This document shows, piece after piece, positions 9,622 through 18,192 of a stretch of 64,000 bases of DNA. The notes beneath the pieces were generated by a model. It was given only the letters and a program-made list of their open reading frames with translations, did no database searches and was not told the DNA's origin. This stretch comes from Leptolyngbya ohadii IS1 (lineage in GTDB: Bacteria; Cyanobacteriota; Cyanobacteriia; Elainellales; Elainellaceae): positions 1,004,530 through 1,068,529 of the forward strand of contig NZ_NKFP01000006.1 of the NCBI RefSeq assembly GCF_002215035.1, given 5' to 3'. A program made the translations under genes and the position numbers. Each line of letters opens with the position of its first letter. The stretch's first letter is position 1.

Positions 9622-10419
9622 TCAGATCTCCGCCGCATGGGACAGGGAAGACATCACCTGCCGCTTGGGGCTGGATCTTTGACTGTTATCATTCTGCCTA
9701 TTGCTATGCTGTTTGCCGTTCGTGCGATTGCCGTTTAGCAGCTCGATATTGAAGCGGTAGCCCACATTGCGAACCGTTTGGATCAGATTCGGCTGACGCG
9801 GATCGATCTCAATTTTCTTTCGCAGTGCCAGGACGTGGGTATCAACGGTGCGGTGATTGTCAATCTCGTCGGGCCAGGCTCGCCGCAGGAGTTCCGATCG
9901 GCTAAGGGGCAGTCCGCCTGCCTGAGCCAGCACATAGAGCAAACTGAATTCCTGAGGGGTCAGGTCAATCAGCTCTCCTTGAAACCGGACTCGTCGCTGA
10001 ATCAGATCAATCTTGAGATCGCCGTAGTCCAGCAGGGCGGGAGCCACCACCGTTCGGCTGCGTCGCGTCAGCGCTTCAACTCTGGCAAGGAATTCCTGCA
10101 TTCCAAAGGGCTTGGTGAGATAGTCGTCTGCACCTGCCCGCAAGCCCCGAACAATATCAGCTTCGGTCGTCCGGGCGGAAAGCATCATCACGAGGGTTTG
10201 ATGTTCCTGCTGAAGCCAGCGGCAAAACTCCACGCCATCGCCATCTGCCAGATCGGTGTCCAGAATGACAAGGTGGGGCTGACGGCTTAAAAATACCTCC
10301 CTTGCCTGCTGGAGATCTGCCGACTGATGCACCCCAAAACCAACCTGCTGTAAATGCCAGCCCAGCAGCGATCGCAAATGCGGATTGCCTTCAACGATTT
10401 GGATATAAACCAGTCCCAC
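9622..10419 (-). CDS. OmpR/PhoB-family response regulator
   Basis: A DNA-binding response regulator of 265 residues. The receiver domain (1-120) has likely phosphoacceptor Asp54 in HLVILDTDL, the conserved Lys in DDYLTKPFG and a Ser/Thr-type switch region (MMLSAR). The acidic pocket is reduced: where most receivers have two adjacent acids, this one shows Glu10 followed by Gly-Asn, so phosphorylation may be atypical. A winged-helix OmpR-type domain occupies about 135-232 (LTPQEFSLLYVLAQ, then TVDTHVLALRKKIE and VRNVGYRFN). The last 35 residues are a polar Asn/Ser-rich tail. No kinase gene is adjacent. It converges on the ABC ATPase gene with 55 bp between. I cannot assign it to a named cyanobacterial regulator. 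Confidence 0.85.
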   Translation of the reverse strand: MGLVYIQIVEGNPHLRSLLGWHLQQVGFGVHQSADLQQAREVFLSRQPHLVILDTDLADGDGVEFCRWLQQEHQTLVMMLSARTTEADIVRGLRAGADDYLTKPFGMQEFLARVEALTRRSRTVVAPALLDYGDLKIDLIQRRVRFQGELIDLTPQEFSLLYVLAQAGGLPLSRSELLRRAWPDEIDNHRTVDTHVLALRKKIEIDPRQPNLIQTVRNVGYRFNIELLNGNRTNGKQHSNRQNDNSQRSSPKRQVMSSLSHAAEI

Positions 10420-10810
10420 GGCAGCACGCTCACAAAGAGGAAACCGAGCAACTTCACGAATCCTTTACATCTTGATGAAGGGTGAAGCAACTTCCCTCAA
10501 CGCTAACAAAGCCTTTGTCAGGGTTTTGTAACGAGGGTTACGGAGCTACCACCAATCCGATCGCTCCTGCGGCTGATTTTGCGAATTTGCAAGTATCAAT
10601 ACATAAAAAGGGACATTCTGGATACAAAGCAGAATTACTTTATTTTTAACCCAGCTTCGATAAGTTAGCGCAATTAGGCAGAGGGATAAGATCACCCGCT
10701 TGAGGGAAGCCGTTGGAATAGCGCGTAATACAATAAAGGAAATTGGTATAAATCTAGCCCGTGGTTCTTTCTCTGCTATATCAGTAGATAAAGCTTAAGT
10801 GAGGTGCGAC

Positions 10811-10879
10811 ATGGCTGTTGATCCTGAAACTGACTCTGCTGCCTATCTCAGGGCAGATTCGCGATCGATCGTCAACTGA
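10811..10879 (+). CDS. Possible 22-residue peptide or leader ORF
   Basis: A 22-codon frame (MAVDPETDSAAYL at its start) begins 11 bases after a GAGG-type ribosome site and ends in TGA. It lies in the 571-bp spacer between the divergent response-regulator and DUF6761-type genes. It has no recognisable family and may be chance. The rest of the spacer shows nothing definite. Confidence 0.2.
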   Translation: MAVDPETDSAAYLRADSRSIVN

Positions 10880-10991
10880 GTAAACTACATCTTGCTTGAT
10901 GTGGCAATTCGCACTAAACTAGGCGTTCAACCTGAATATTACTGAGTTCTCTTTAGCTCCTTCTTACAGGATTCTGGATCATCTTTAACTT

Positions 10992-11234
10992 ATGCTTCAG
11001 GATGCCCAAACGATCCGTTATTACCAGCGACTCTCCGACGCCCTCGTCGAACAATGGAATCGCGGATATCGATTCGATGAACTTCGGCTCTTTGTAGATG
11101 GCTATTTGGCGGCTCTTCGCCATGCAAATGCGATCGAACCCTATATGGTTCATCGGCTTGAAGAAGAGATTACCCGTTACCTCTATGACCCGTCCAACTT
11201 TGAAACGCCCCAATCGGAACCCGATTATCGGTAG
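10992..11234 (+). CDS. Small conserved cyanobacterial protein (DUF6761-like)
   Basis: An 80-residue acidic, mostly helical protein (MLQDAQTIRYYQRLSDAL, then WNRGYRFDELRLF and NAIEPYMVHRLEEEI). From memory it matches a family of about 80-residue proteins restricted to cyanobacteria (DUF6761); no function is known. It has no signal peptide, membrane segment or cysteine. A rho-independent terminator follows immediately, so it is probably a monocistronic unit. It converges with the glutaredoxin gene. Confidence 0.7.
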   Translation: MLQDAQTIRYYQRLSDALVEQWNRGYRFDELRLFVDGYLAALRHANAIEPYMVHRLEEEITRYLYDPSNFETPQSEPDYR

Positions 11235-11242
11235 CAAAAGCG

Positions 11243-11288
11243 AAACCCTCTGACTTGAGATGGCTCAAACTTCAGAGGGTTTTGTTTT
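11243..11288 (+). terminator. Rho-independent terminator
   Basis: An 11-bp perfect stem (AAACCCTCTGA paired with TCAGAGGGTTT) encloses an 18-base loop and is followed by TTTGTTTT. It lies 8 bp after the stop of the 80-residue protein gene and just before the end of the convergent glutaredoxin gene. Confidence 0.85.
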
Positions 11289-11323
11289 AGGGCTGCATTT
11301 ACCGCAACAATCAGGCGCAGTAA

Positions 11324-11647
11324 TCAGGAGGCGAGAGCCACTTCAACCATTTGCTGAAGCTCGCCCTTCTGATACAGCTCGATCAGGATGTCGGAGCCGC
11401 CGATAAACTCTCCGTTGATATACACCTGCGGGATTGTGGGCCAGCTTGAATATTCTTTGACGCCCTGACGGATTTCGGGATCTGCCAGGATGTCAAAGGT
11501 TTCAAACGGAACGCCCAGTACGTTCAAAATTTGCACAACGTTGTTAGAGAAACCGCACTGAGGCATCAGTTTGTTTCCCTTCATGAACACCATGATTTTG
11601 TTCGACTGAACTAAGTCATCAATGCGTTGCTGTACTTCGGGAGTCAT
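11324..11647 (-). CDS. grxD: Monothiol glutaredoxin, CGFS type (Grx4/GrxD)
   Basis: A 107-residue class II glutaredoxin. These proteins bind a [2Fe-2S] cluster with glutathione and deliver Fe-S clusters or sense iron. The CGFS active site is at residues 31-34 (MPQCGFSNN). The glutathione-binding TIPQVYINGEFIGGSD segment and the KG near Lys23 (VFMKGNK) are intact. The length is typical of the single-domain bacterial form. The BolA-family gene lies 129 bp upstream on the same strand. CGFS glutaredoxins and BolA proteins are well-established physical partners bridging a cluster, so the two probably act together. Confidence 0.93.
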   Translation of the reverse strand: MTPEVQQRIDDLVQSNKIMVFMKGNKLMPQCGFSNNVVQILNVLGVPFETFDILADPEIRQGVKEYSSWPTIPQVYINGEFIGGSDILIELYQKGELQQMVEVALAS

Positions 11648-11776
11648 AAAGCAAATTAGGATGAGCGAGTAAAGGATGGTTCTTACGCTTTCATGCTACG
11701 AGAAATTGGAGCCAACCGTCCGACCGTTAAGCAATCTGATAGATTTGCCGGAATTAAGGGTTCTGGTCTAAACGAT

Positions 11777-12034
11777 TCAGGTCGTTGCCTGGGCTGACCA
11801 GTCCTGCGGGGTAAAGGTTTTCATCGTCAGGGCATGGATCGCCTCGGAGGACATTGCCTGATTGAGCGATCGATAAACCATCTGATGCCGCTGGACTAAA
11901 CTTTTTCCTTCAAACAGCGAGGAAACCACGACGACCTGATAGTGATCGCCGCCGCCTGTGAGGTCGTTTACCTCCACCTGGGCATCGGGCAATCCCCCTT
12001 GAATCATTTCTTTAACCTGATCTGGGCTAACCAT
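11777..12034 (-). CDS. BolA-family protein
   Basis: An 85-residue BolA/YrbA-type protein. The KH-like fold motif is visible: [29 protein letters not shown], then [12 protein letters not shown] and the family's [10 protein letters not shown]. The conserved His in the RHQMVY segment, a cluster ligand in BolA-Grx complexes, is present. The start chosen ([10 protein letters not shown]) has AGGAGCG upstream, and six further codons upstream would add only MISGAF. It sits just upstream of the CGFS glutaredoxin gene, its expected partner, so the pair may be co-transcribed. Confidence 0.9.
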   Translation of the reverse strand: MVSPDQVKEMIQGGLPDAQVEVNDLTGGGDHYQVVVVSSLFEGKSLVQRHQMVYRSLNQAMSSEAIHALTMKTFTPQDWSAQATT

Positions 12035-12130
12035 GAACGCTCCTGAAATCAAACGCGCAAGTGAATCTCGACTTCACCATTTTACTGTTGATTCCTCGAA
12101 TGATTCCTCAAAGGGATAAGGGAGTAGAGA

Positions 12131-12811
12131 TTAGGGCGTTGGCGTGGATTGGGAGGTAGACTGGGCACCCGATCGCGGGAAAGGCGAACTCACAAAGCCC
12201 AATTCGTAAAGCTGCTGGTATGCCTGCTGTCCCAGATCACGGGTGGGATTCTGGCTGCGGATAATCTGAATTAGCAGGGGAACTGCCAGTTCGGGCTGGT
12301 TTTGGGCACGGTGGACTAATGCGAGCTGATAGGTTGCCTGGTCGCGCATCTGGGCTGATGCGACTGCCTGCTGGCGCTGGTCGTCTGAAATCCGAAGGTC
12401 GATGCCAGAGAAGCTTCCAGCCAGTTCCTGATGGAAATTAGAAAGCTGATTGAACAGCTGACGGGCATCCTGCAACTTCTGAACCGCCAGCGTATAGTTT
12501 TGAGCGGCAACCGCATTGCTGGCTTCTTCCATGAGCCGTCTGCCGCCACTGAGACTGAGCAGCGTTCCGTCCTGTGCCAGGGGACGCAGATCCGGTTCGC
12601 TCGGTTCGGCGGGGAGGTCGGGCGTTGCAGCAGGCGTTTGTGCCTTGACAGGTGCTGCCTGAATCACAGCCGTTGCGCTTGCCAGCAGGAGCATGATAGC
12701 CAGGGAAGCGGAACGAATGCGGTGAGGCAGAAGACGGTGAAACAAAAGCATGAAATTACGTTGAGAAAGAGTGCGGTAGCGAACGAATTGAGTCTTAGGG
12801 AATCTTACCAT
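12131..12811 (-). CDS. Secreted hypothetical protein with TPR-like helices
   Basis: A 226-residue protein of unknown function. The N-terminus carries a Sec signal (LAIMLLLASATAVIQAAPVKAQ), with predicted cleavage after the AQ near residue 58 or earlier. A Pro/Glu-rich stretch follows. Helical repeats suggestive of a TPR pair then appear (AAQNYTLAVQKLQDARQLF; QLALVHRAQNQPELAVPLL). The C-terminus is Ser/Thr/Pro-rich. The start is uncertain: an in-frame ATG 20 codons downstream (MLLFHRLLPH) would give a more normal signal peptide, and neither has a strong ribosome site. It is likely periplasmic or envelope-associated. No partner can be inferred from the neighbours. Confidence 0.6.
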   Translation of the reverse strand: MVRFPKTQFVRYRTLSQRNFMLLFHRLLPHRIRSASLAIMLLLASATAVIQAAPVKAQTPAATPDLPAEPSEPDLRPLAQDGTLLSLSGGRRLMEEASNAVAAQNYTLAVQKLQDARQLFNQLSNFHQELAGSFSGIDLRISDDQRQQAVASAQMRDQATYQLALVHRAQNQPELAVPLLIQIIRSQNPTRDLGQQAYQQLYELGFVSSPFPRSGAQSTSQSTPTP

Positions 12812-12972
12812 TGACGTTCTCGCCCGATTAATTTTCTTAAAGTCAACAGAGAATGTTGCCAGGATGAATGTGGTCAGGATGACTGAATTGCCCGCAGGCA
12901 GATTAAGCTATAGCGGACGATCGTTTTACGGTACAGGTTCCTCGATCGCAGGTTTCTCGATTCGCTGGCTTC

Positions 12973-13032
12973 CCAATCACAGGTTCTCCAATCACAGGTT
13001 CTCCAATCACAGGTTCTCCAATGGCAGGTTCT
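12973..13032 (+). repeat. 15-bp tandem repeat containing the downstream start codon
   Basis: Four head-to-tail copies of CCAATCACAGGTTCT are present. The last copy is changed to CCAATGGCAGGTTCT, which creates the ATG at 13021 used as the start of the subtilisin-like gene. Expansion therefore affects the 5' leader and the N-terminus of that gene. Confidence 0.85.
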
Positions 13033-14853
13033 CCCCATTCGCCCCTCTGGATGTTTCCGTTACCCGCAGCCTACCCGACCGATCGCGAAGGGCAAATTCT
13101 GCTGCGAGGCGGTGCAAAAATTCCGCTGCATAAGTGCCCCGATCGGTTTACGGTGAGGCTGGCGCGTCCAGTGGAAAATTTGGCGCAGTGGGCAAAATCG
13201 CTGGGAGGCGAACTGGAGCAAACCCTACCTGCGATCGGTCAAATTTTGCTGCGGGTCGATCCGGCGGCGCTGAATTCGGTGATGACAAGGGCAAGGCGAT
13301 CGGCAGAGGTGGTCTTTGCCAGTCATGCCTATGAGTTAGCGGCGTCTGAATCAAACCATTCGGAGCCTGCTTCTACTGCCTCCAGCCTTTACCTGACCGA
13401 CGAGATAACCCTGCAATTTCAGCCGCAGACCACTGCTCAGCAAATGGAGGCGATGATTCGCGCAGCGGGGCTGGAAGTTCTTAAGCTAGTTCCCGGTATC
13501 CCCAAAGCCTTTGTCTATCGGCTAACCGATCGAGCGATCGTGAATCCGCTGAAGCTGGCAAACCGCCTGATTCATCACCCCAATCTGCTGCTGGCGGAAC
13601 CCAATGTCGCAGTTGCAGTTCCCGATTCGGGTCTGGCGAACTGGACAGAAAGCGATTCTCTGGGGCTTCCCCTTAGTCCAACCCGCCTGAACTCTCCCAG
13701 ACTCGACCGATCGATCGGAGTAGCAGTGGTGGATCGGGCGATCGATCTGAGCCATCCGGCATTTGGCGGTATGGGCAAAATTGTCGCACCGCTGGATCTC
13801 ACAGCTTCATCACTAGCAGACGCTCTTTCCCCGGACGATTCTGCGGACAGTAGACAGAGCAGCGGAACCCTCTGCGCCCAGATTGCGATCGGGGAAGCCT
13901 CTCCAGAAGACCCTTCCGTGGGGTCAGGGATTGCGCCAGGGTGTAGTCTCATGCCCATCACAGTGGATTTGGTACTGGACGATCGGGCGATCGAGCAGGT
14001 TTTTGACTGGGGCATGAATCAGGGTGCGGCGGTCTTCTGCTGGCAAATGGCAGGACTGGCGGGAGCGTTGCCGCCTTCTCTCCGTCAGCGAGTGGCAGTG
14101 TATCGGGCAGGGACGCAGGGTCGCTGGGGAAAGGGCTGTGTGGTGTTGGTCGATGGCTCAGGCTGGAGTGGTTTACCTGAGGTCATTTCAGTAGGCGATC
14201 CGACTTCAGCGCAACCGGAAGCGATCGCCATTGGAATTCAAACGGGCATCGCGGCAAGGATACTATGCGTCAATCCTGATCTAACTGCCGTGCAGGTCGA
14301 AGAAATTTTGCGAACGGTTCAGGCTCAGCAGGGGCAGGTTCGATCGGGCAATGACATTCTGCAAGCCGTCGATCGTGCGCTCACGATGGCAGTTGCTTTG
14401 ATGGAAATCGGCTACGCCTCGGACGCACAAACGGATCGATCAACTCCCTCGTCTTCCCTGGAGCCGCTGGAGTTCACCGATTCCACCCCGCACGAAATTC
14501 CCGACTTTGATGAACAGGGCATCCTTTGTCCGATCGCAGTAGCGGCATCGGGAACCCTTCAAGAGGTTGAAATTCGTCTGGCGATCGATCATGGCTTTAT
14601 GGGCGATTTGAAAATCTGGCTGATTCCGCCCCAGGGAGACGAGATTTTGCTGCAAGACCGCACCCTCGGATCGCTGCCCTCATTCAGCACGACCTACAGC
14701 CAGAAAAACGCGCCGTACCTGCGAAGCTTAGTTGGGCGATCGGCTCAGGGAAACTGGCAGCTCAAAATCTGCGATCTGGCTCCTGGTCATCGGGGCTATC
14801 TGAAGGAATGGCGGCTTCGGCTAGGATTGCAGCAGCCGCACCAGATGTCCTAA
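13021..14853 (+). CDS. Catalytically dead subtilisin-fold (S8) protein with C-terminal P-domain
   Basis: A 610-residue protein with the architecture of a subtilase plus proprotein-convertase P-domain. The prodomain-like region is about 30-200. The catalytic Asp is kept (Asp238 in VAVVDRAIDLSHP). At the HGT position the sequence is SSGTLCAQIAIG (Ser281 in place of His), followed by the expected GIAPGCSLMPI. Where GTSxAxP should precede the helix there is IGIQTGIAARILCVNPDL, with no nucleophilic Ser. Two of the three triad residues are therefore missing. The P-domain (about 480-605) is intact: FMGDLKIWLIPPQGDE, then GNWQLKICDLAPGHRGYL. A scaffold or binding role is likely. No signal peptide is visible. 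The gene overlaps the 3' end of convergent moaB by 33 bp. Confidence 0.8.
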   Translation: MAGSPHSPLWMFPLPAAYPTDREGQILLRGGAKIPLHKCPDRFTVRLARPVENLAQWAKSLGGELEQTLPAIGQILLRVDPAALNSVMTRARRSAEVVFASHAYELAASESNHSEPASTASSLYLTDEITLQFQPQTTAQQMEAMIRAAGLEVLKLVPGIPKAFVYRLTDRAIVNPLKLANRLIHHPNLLLAEPNVAVAVPDSGLANWTESDSLGLPLSPTRLNSPRLDRSIGVAVVDRAIDLSHPAFGGMGKIVAPLDLTASSLADALSPDDSADSRQSSGTLCAQIAIGEASPEDPSVGSGIAPGCSLMPITVDLVLDDRAIEQVFDWGMNQGAAVFCWQMAGLAGALPPSLRQRVAVYRAGTQGRWGKGCVVLVDGSGWSGLPEVISVGDPTSAQPEAIAIGIQTGIAARILCVNPDLTAVQVEEILRTVQAQQGQVRSGNDILQAVDRALTMAVALMEIGYASDAQTDRSTPSSSLEPLEFTDSTPHEIPDFDEQGILCPIAVAASGTLQEVEIRLAIDHGFMGDLKIWLIPPQGDEILLQDRTLGSLPSFSTTYSQKNAPYLRSLVGRSAQGNWQLKICDLAPGHRGYLKEWRLRLGLQQPHQMS

Positions 14854-15323
14854 CTCCGGCAAAATCAGCTTTTCCATCGCCAGCCTCACCGCATTCGTGG
14901 AACCGGGCATCGAAAACACAAGCTGATTGCCGCAAACTCCCGCCACCGCCCGCGAAGCCATCGCCCGTGAGCCAATTTCCTGATAGCTCAAATAGCGAAA
15001 CAGCTCTCCAAAACCCGACAAAACTTTGTCTAGTCGCTGTTCGATCGCATCGTAGGTGGTATCTCTGGGCGCAATCCCCGTGCCGCCGCTCAAAAGAATC
15101 GCCTGAATCTCCGATCGATCGCCCAACTGCTGAAGCTCTGCCTGTATCCGCTCCGGTTCGTCAGGAACAATTGTGTAATAGGCGATCGAATGTCCTGCGG
15201 TTTGCAGGAGTTCCTGCATGAGTTGACCGCTGCGATCGGTTTCTGGAGTGCGGGTATCGCTGACTGTTATTGCAGCACAGGCGACGGAGATGGGGTGGCG
15301 ATCGGGGTGAGGCGTGGGGGCAT
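14821..15323 (-). CDS. moaB: Molybdenum cofactor protein MoaB/MogA, 5' end frameshifted
   Basis: MoaB/MogA acts on molybdopterin, by adenylation, before Mo insertion. The core is clear: QAILLSGGTGIAPRDTTYDAI, the family's GGTG motif, then SYQEIGSRAMASRAVAGV and VFSMPGSTNAV. The first ATG of the open frame is at 15219, inside the fold. In-frame codons upstream of it read ISVACAAITVSDTRTPETD, the normal MoaB N-terminus, but no ATG, GTG or TTG occurs before a stop. An ATG at 15323 lies one base out of frame. Adding one C to the run of five at 15316-15320 would give MPPTPHPDRHPIS and a protein of about 167 residues, the usual length. It is a frameshift, a sequencing error, or a gene using a non-standard start. 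Confidence 0.75.
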
Positions 15324-15329
15324 GGGGGC

Positions 15330-15378
15330 GGGGAGCGGGGGAGCGGGGGAGCGGGGAGTGGGGAGCAGGGGAGTGGGG
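15330..15378. repeat. G-rich heptamer-like repeat (GGGGAGC/GGGGAGT)
   Basis: A run of GGGGAGC and GGGGAGT units lies immediately upstream of moaB. Similar degenerate short tandem repeats recur at 43905-43945, 44117-44187, 53673-53738 and 56697-56720. They belong to the class of short repeats common in cyanobacterial genomes. Confidence 0.75.
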
Positions 15379-15548
15379 AGAAGTGCGATTAATCTGGTGT
15401 CCAGGCTCTTCCTGGATATTGCCCGAATGCGGCTCTGCCGCTCATGTCATACAGGAGGCGGAACTTCTCATAAAGTATTTCAACAAGTATTCCAACGCAG
15501 AGGATTAGAACAAGAGGAGGGGGGAAATAAAACGTCAGGAGATTGATT

Positions 15549-15645
15549 GGTAGGAGAAAAGTCCCCTTAATCTAAAAGTCCCCCTCTCGCTCTTTGAGAG
15601 CAGCAAATCCCAAATAGGAGGATTTAGGGGGAGCTACAGGTTCTA
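15549..15645. repeat. Inverted-repeat spacer element upstream of psb28 end
   Basis: The sequence has TCCCCTTAATC and AAGTCCCCC on the left, a CTCTC/GAGAG hairpin in the middle, and GGATTTAGGGGGA on the right. It resembles the dispersed CCCCC-TAA/TTA-GGGGG palindromic elements of cyanobacteria and has no coding content. Confidence 0.5.
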
Positions 15646-15677
15646 AACGGTTAGATCGAAAGGGTTGGATCGATCGC

Positions 15678-16010
15678 CTACTGGTTCAAGCCTAAGCCAT
15701 GCTCCTCAGCGTAACGATCCATAAAGCGAATAAACCGCTCCCACTCTTCCGTACTTCTGATGGTGTAGGTGGCTTCGATCGCGTCTGGCTGACCGTTGAC
15801 AAATTTGGCGTTGACTTCGCGGGAGACGATTTCACCTTCTTCGTCGATCATGTACATCCCGGTAATGTCAGCGGTGCTGTCCTGCGCTAATGCTCTGGGA
15901 TTTTGAAAATAGAAGGTTGCTCTACCGTTGGTGCCGTCCTTCGAGCGGGTCACGCGCACGTCGGGAACAACGTCTTCAGTAATGCCTCGTGAAAATTGAA
16001 TTTCTGCCAT
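15678..16010 (-). CDS. psb28: Photosystem II assembly factor Psb28
   Basis: A 110-residue protein of the Psb28 family. It binds the cytoplasmic face of PSII assembly intermediates (near CP47) and is absent from mature PSII. Characteristic blocks are [44 protein letters not shown] and [19 protein letters not shown]. It is soluble with no signal peptide and of normal length. It is flanked by spacers on both sides, so it is probably transcribed alone. The neighbours have no obvious photosynthetic link. Confidence 0.96.
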   Translation of the reverse strand: MAEIQFSRGITEDVVPDVRVTRSKDGTNGRATFYFQNPRALAQDSTADITGMYMIDEEGEIVSREVNAKFVNGQPDAIEATYTIRSTEEWERFIRFMDRYAEEHGLGLNQ

Positions 16011-16099
16011 GCCAGTTGTTTTTCTTCAATCGATCGTCATATCTCTTATCTTCCCACTATTTGGCAGAGAATGGAGTGGGCTGAAAATTTCGCCAAGGA

Positions 16100-17857
16100 T
16101 CACGATAGAGCGGATGTTTTGACTTCACCCAGCAAGACAAGCGCCTGATAGACCCATGCGGCAATTTCTGCTCGGCTAACGGGCGACAGCGGGGAGAGTT
16201 GATAGGTTTGGGGTGTTTCTGCGGGGTGATCTACGGTTGGTAAAACCAGGAGCCGATGAGCGACTGCCGCTGATACTGCTGTCGTTGCCGGGCTGGGGAT
16301 CTGCACCCGATCGCGAAAAATCCGTAGTAAATCCGGAGTGCCGCCCTTTAAGTCCAATCCTTTCTGGCGCAGTCCGTTCACGAGCCAGACGATCGCCTGC
16401 CATTTTGGGAGGGGCTGTTCTGGGTAGAAGGTTCCATCTGCTTCAGCGGCAAGAAATCCCATTTGGGCTGCCTGGGCGATCGGTTGCGCTGCCCAATGAT
16501 CGGCGGAGATATCTCGGAAGGCGCTGGTTTGAGAATCGGCTGGCTTCTCGTTCGGTGAGTTAGCGGAATCAGGATTGATGGCTCCAAATGCCCGCACAAT
16601 TAAGGCGGCAAATTGGGCACGGGTAATTGGACGATCGGGCTGGAAGGTACCCTCCCGGAAACAGCCCATGATCCGCCGAGACAGAATTTCCGCTACGAAG
16701 GGCAGCGACCAGTGACTACCGAGATCGGGCGGAGCAGCGGGGTTGGAAGCTGGGGGCACATCAGGCGGATTGACAGAAAATTCTGGTGCTTTGAAATCCT
16801 CCCTTTGCTTGCTTTCCCTTTGCTTACTTTCCCTTTGTCCGTCTCCCCTTTGCCCGCTTTCTCGCTGAACTGGCTGAAGGGCGCGAAATTCAACGTTTCC
16901 CCGCACTGCCTGAGGATGGAGCCAATTTCCTGCTGCGATCGCAGGCACCAATCCCACATTCCGAACTGCTACATCGCCATTAAACTGAAAGCGATTTCCC
17001 GCAGGCGACTGGCGATCGCCCAAATCCGGCATAGCCTGACTGAAAATGACCAGTCCTTCTCCCTGGTTCGCCACAATCTGGCATTCCCGCAGCACCGGGC
17101 GACTGCTTCCCGACAGCACCATCCCAATCTGATTGGTTGAAATTTCGCTGTGGGAAACCAGCGGAGCCGCAAAGTCACTCATCGTCACCCCAAACCGATT
17201 TTGGGAAAAGACACTGCGCTGAATTTCGCCCTTGCCATAGCGGGTCAGGGTCATGCCGCTTGCCCGATTGTTCAGCAGCCAGCAGTTGAGGACGATCGGC
17301 GTTGCTGTCCCGGTGACAAAAATTCCTTCCCGTCCGCAATCCCTGATCGTACAGTGGGCGATCGTTCCGCCTGCTGCCTCTATCCAAATTCCCGTGCCCT
17401 GAGGATGGGGATTCGTGACCGTCACACCTCGCACCTGTGCCATTTCTCCCAGCACCAGCGCTGCATTCTGGCTACCGAAGATCGGACTTTCCCATTCACC
17501 GCTGCCCACGATTTCCACGGCTTTGCCTCGCTGCGGCACATCCCCCACCACCACCACGCCGGGCGGAATACACAGCGGAAACTGTTCCTCCTGCTCAGGG
17601 GTATAGCAACCGGGCTGGAGATAGATAATCGTGCCTAAACCCGCCTGCCGAAGCGCAAAGGAAAGCGTCTTGTAGGGTTGAGCCTGGCTACCAGCCGGAA
17701 TTGGCGATCGATTGTCGCTTTCCCCCATCAAAAGGCTACCCGAAACGCGCAAATGTTCGGGCACAGTCGCTTTGCTAGACGGCTCAGGTTTGGCTGCATC
17801 GATCCCAGAAACAGGATCGACAAACAGTTCAGACGGGGCAGGGAGTTGCTCTTCCAT
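16100..17857 (-). CDS. DUF1565 beta-helix protein with C-terminal SLH domains
   Basis: A predicted surface protein of about 585 residues. The N-terminal half is a DUF1565/right-handed beta-helix (QPYKTLSFALRQAGLGTIIYLQPGCYTPE, then turns such as IAHCTIRDCGREGIFV and SHSEISTNQIGMVLSG). Such folds often bind or cleave polysaccharide. A charged linker of repeated QRESK units, encoded by a 15-bp tandem repeat at 16800-16859, joins it to SLH-type domains (SHWSLPFVAEILSRRIM, GTFQPDRPITRAQFAALIVRAF, then DHWAAQPIAQAAQMGFL). SLH domains anchor proteins to cell-wall polymers. No Sec signal is obvious. The start chosen is MEEQLPAPSE; a longer frame adds eight hydrophobic residues. Confidence 0.75.
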   Translation of the reverse strand: MEEQLPAPSELFVDPVSGIDAAKPEPSSKATVPEHLRVSGSLLMGESDNRSPIPAGSQAQPYKTLSFALRQAGLGTIIYLQPGCYTPEQEEQFPLCIPPGVVVVGDVPQRGKAVEIVGSGEWESPIFGSQNAALVLGEMAQVRGVTVTNPHPQGTGIWIEAAGGTIAHCTIRDCGREGIFVTGTATPIVLNCWLLNNRASGMTLTRYGKGEIQRSVFSQNRFGVTMSDFAAPLVSHSEISTNQIGMVLSGSSRPVLRECQIVANQGEGLVIFSQAMPDLGDRQSPAGNRFQFNGDVAVRNVGLVPAIAAGNWLHPQAVRGNVEFRALQPVQRESGQRGDGQRESKQRESKQREDFKAPEFSVNPPDVPPASNPAAPPDLGSHWSLPFVAEILSRRIMGCFREGTFQPDRPITRAQFAALIVRAFGAINPDSANSPNEKPADSQTSAFRDISADHWAAQPIAQAAQMGFLAAEADGTFYPEQPLPKWQAIVWLVNGLRQKGLDLKGGTPDLLRIFRDRVQIPSPATTAVSAAVAHRLLVLPTVDHPAETPQTYQLSPLSPVSRAEIAAWVYQALVLLGEVKTSALS

Positions 17858-18192
17858 GCAAACACTACTAAAAACATACAAGTCGCTCGATCACGCTAAA
17901 TGTAGCGTCGTGCCTATTAGTCTAATCAAGTTAGGGAAAACGCTCTAGTCAGGGCGATCGTTTGTGGTCGTTTTTAAATTAATTTAGTACAATTGAACTA
18001 TAGAGCAGATGGCTATCAGTTCGGTCTTACCCCCAAATCTCCCGTAAATTCCAATCAAATAATCCAATTAAATAACTTCAATCGAGCAGCAGCCTTCGAC
18101 CAGACTCTAAGCGATCGGACTTTCAGTACAAGGCTCCAAACAAGGCTCCAAGTAATCAGACTTTCAGCGCCAGACTTCAAGGATTTTGAACG
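17858..18192. other. Divergent promoter region with a short direct repeat
   Basis: This 335-bp AT-rich spacer separates divergent genes. It contains two 12-bp copies of an ACAAGGCTCCAA-type unit around 18140-18162 and no gene. Promoters for both neighbours should lie here, but I cannot place them with confidence. Confidence 0.4.

Noticed and set aside
15190-15546. 118-codon plus-strand frame over the G-rich repeat
   Set aside because: Gly/Arg low-complexity product created by the repeat and antisense to moaB.
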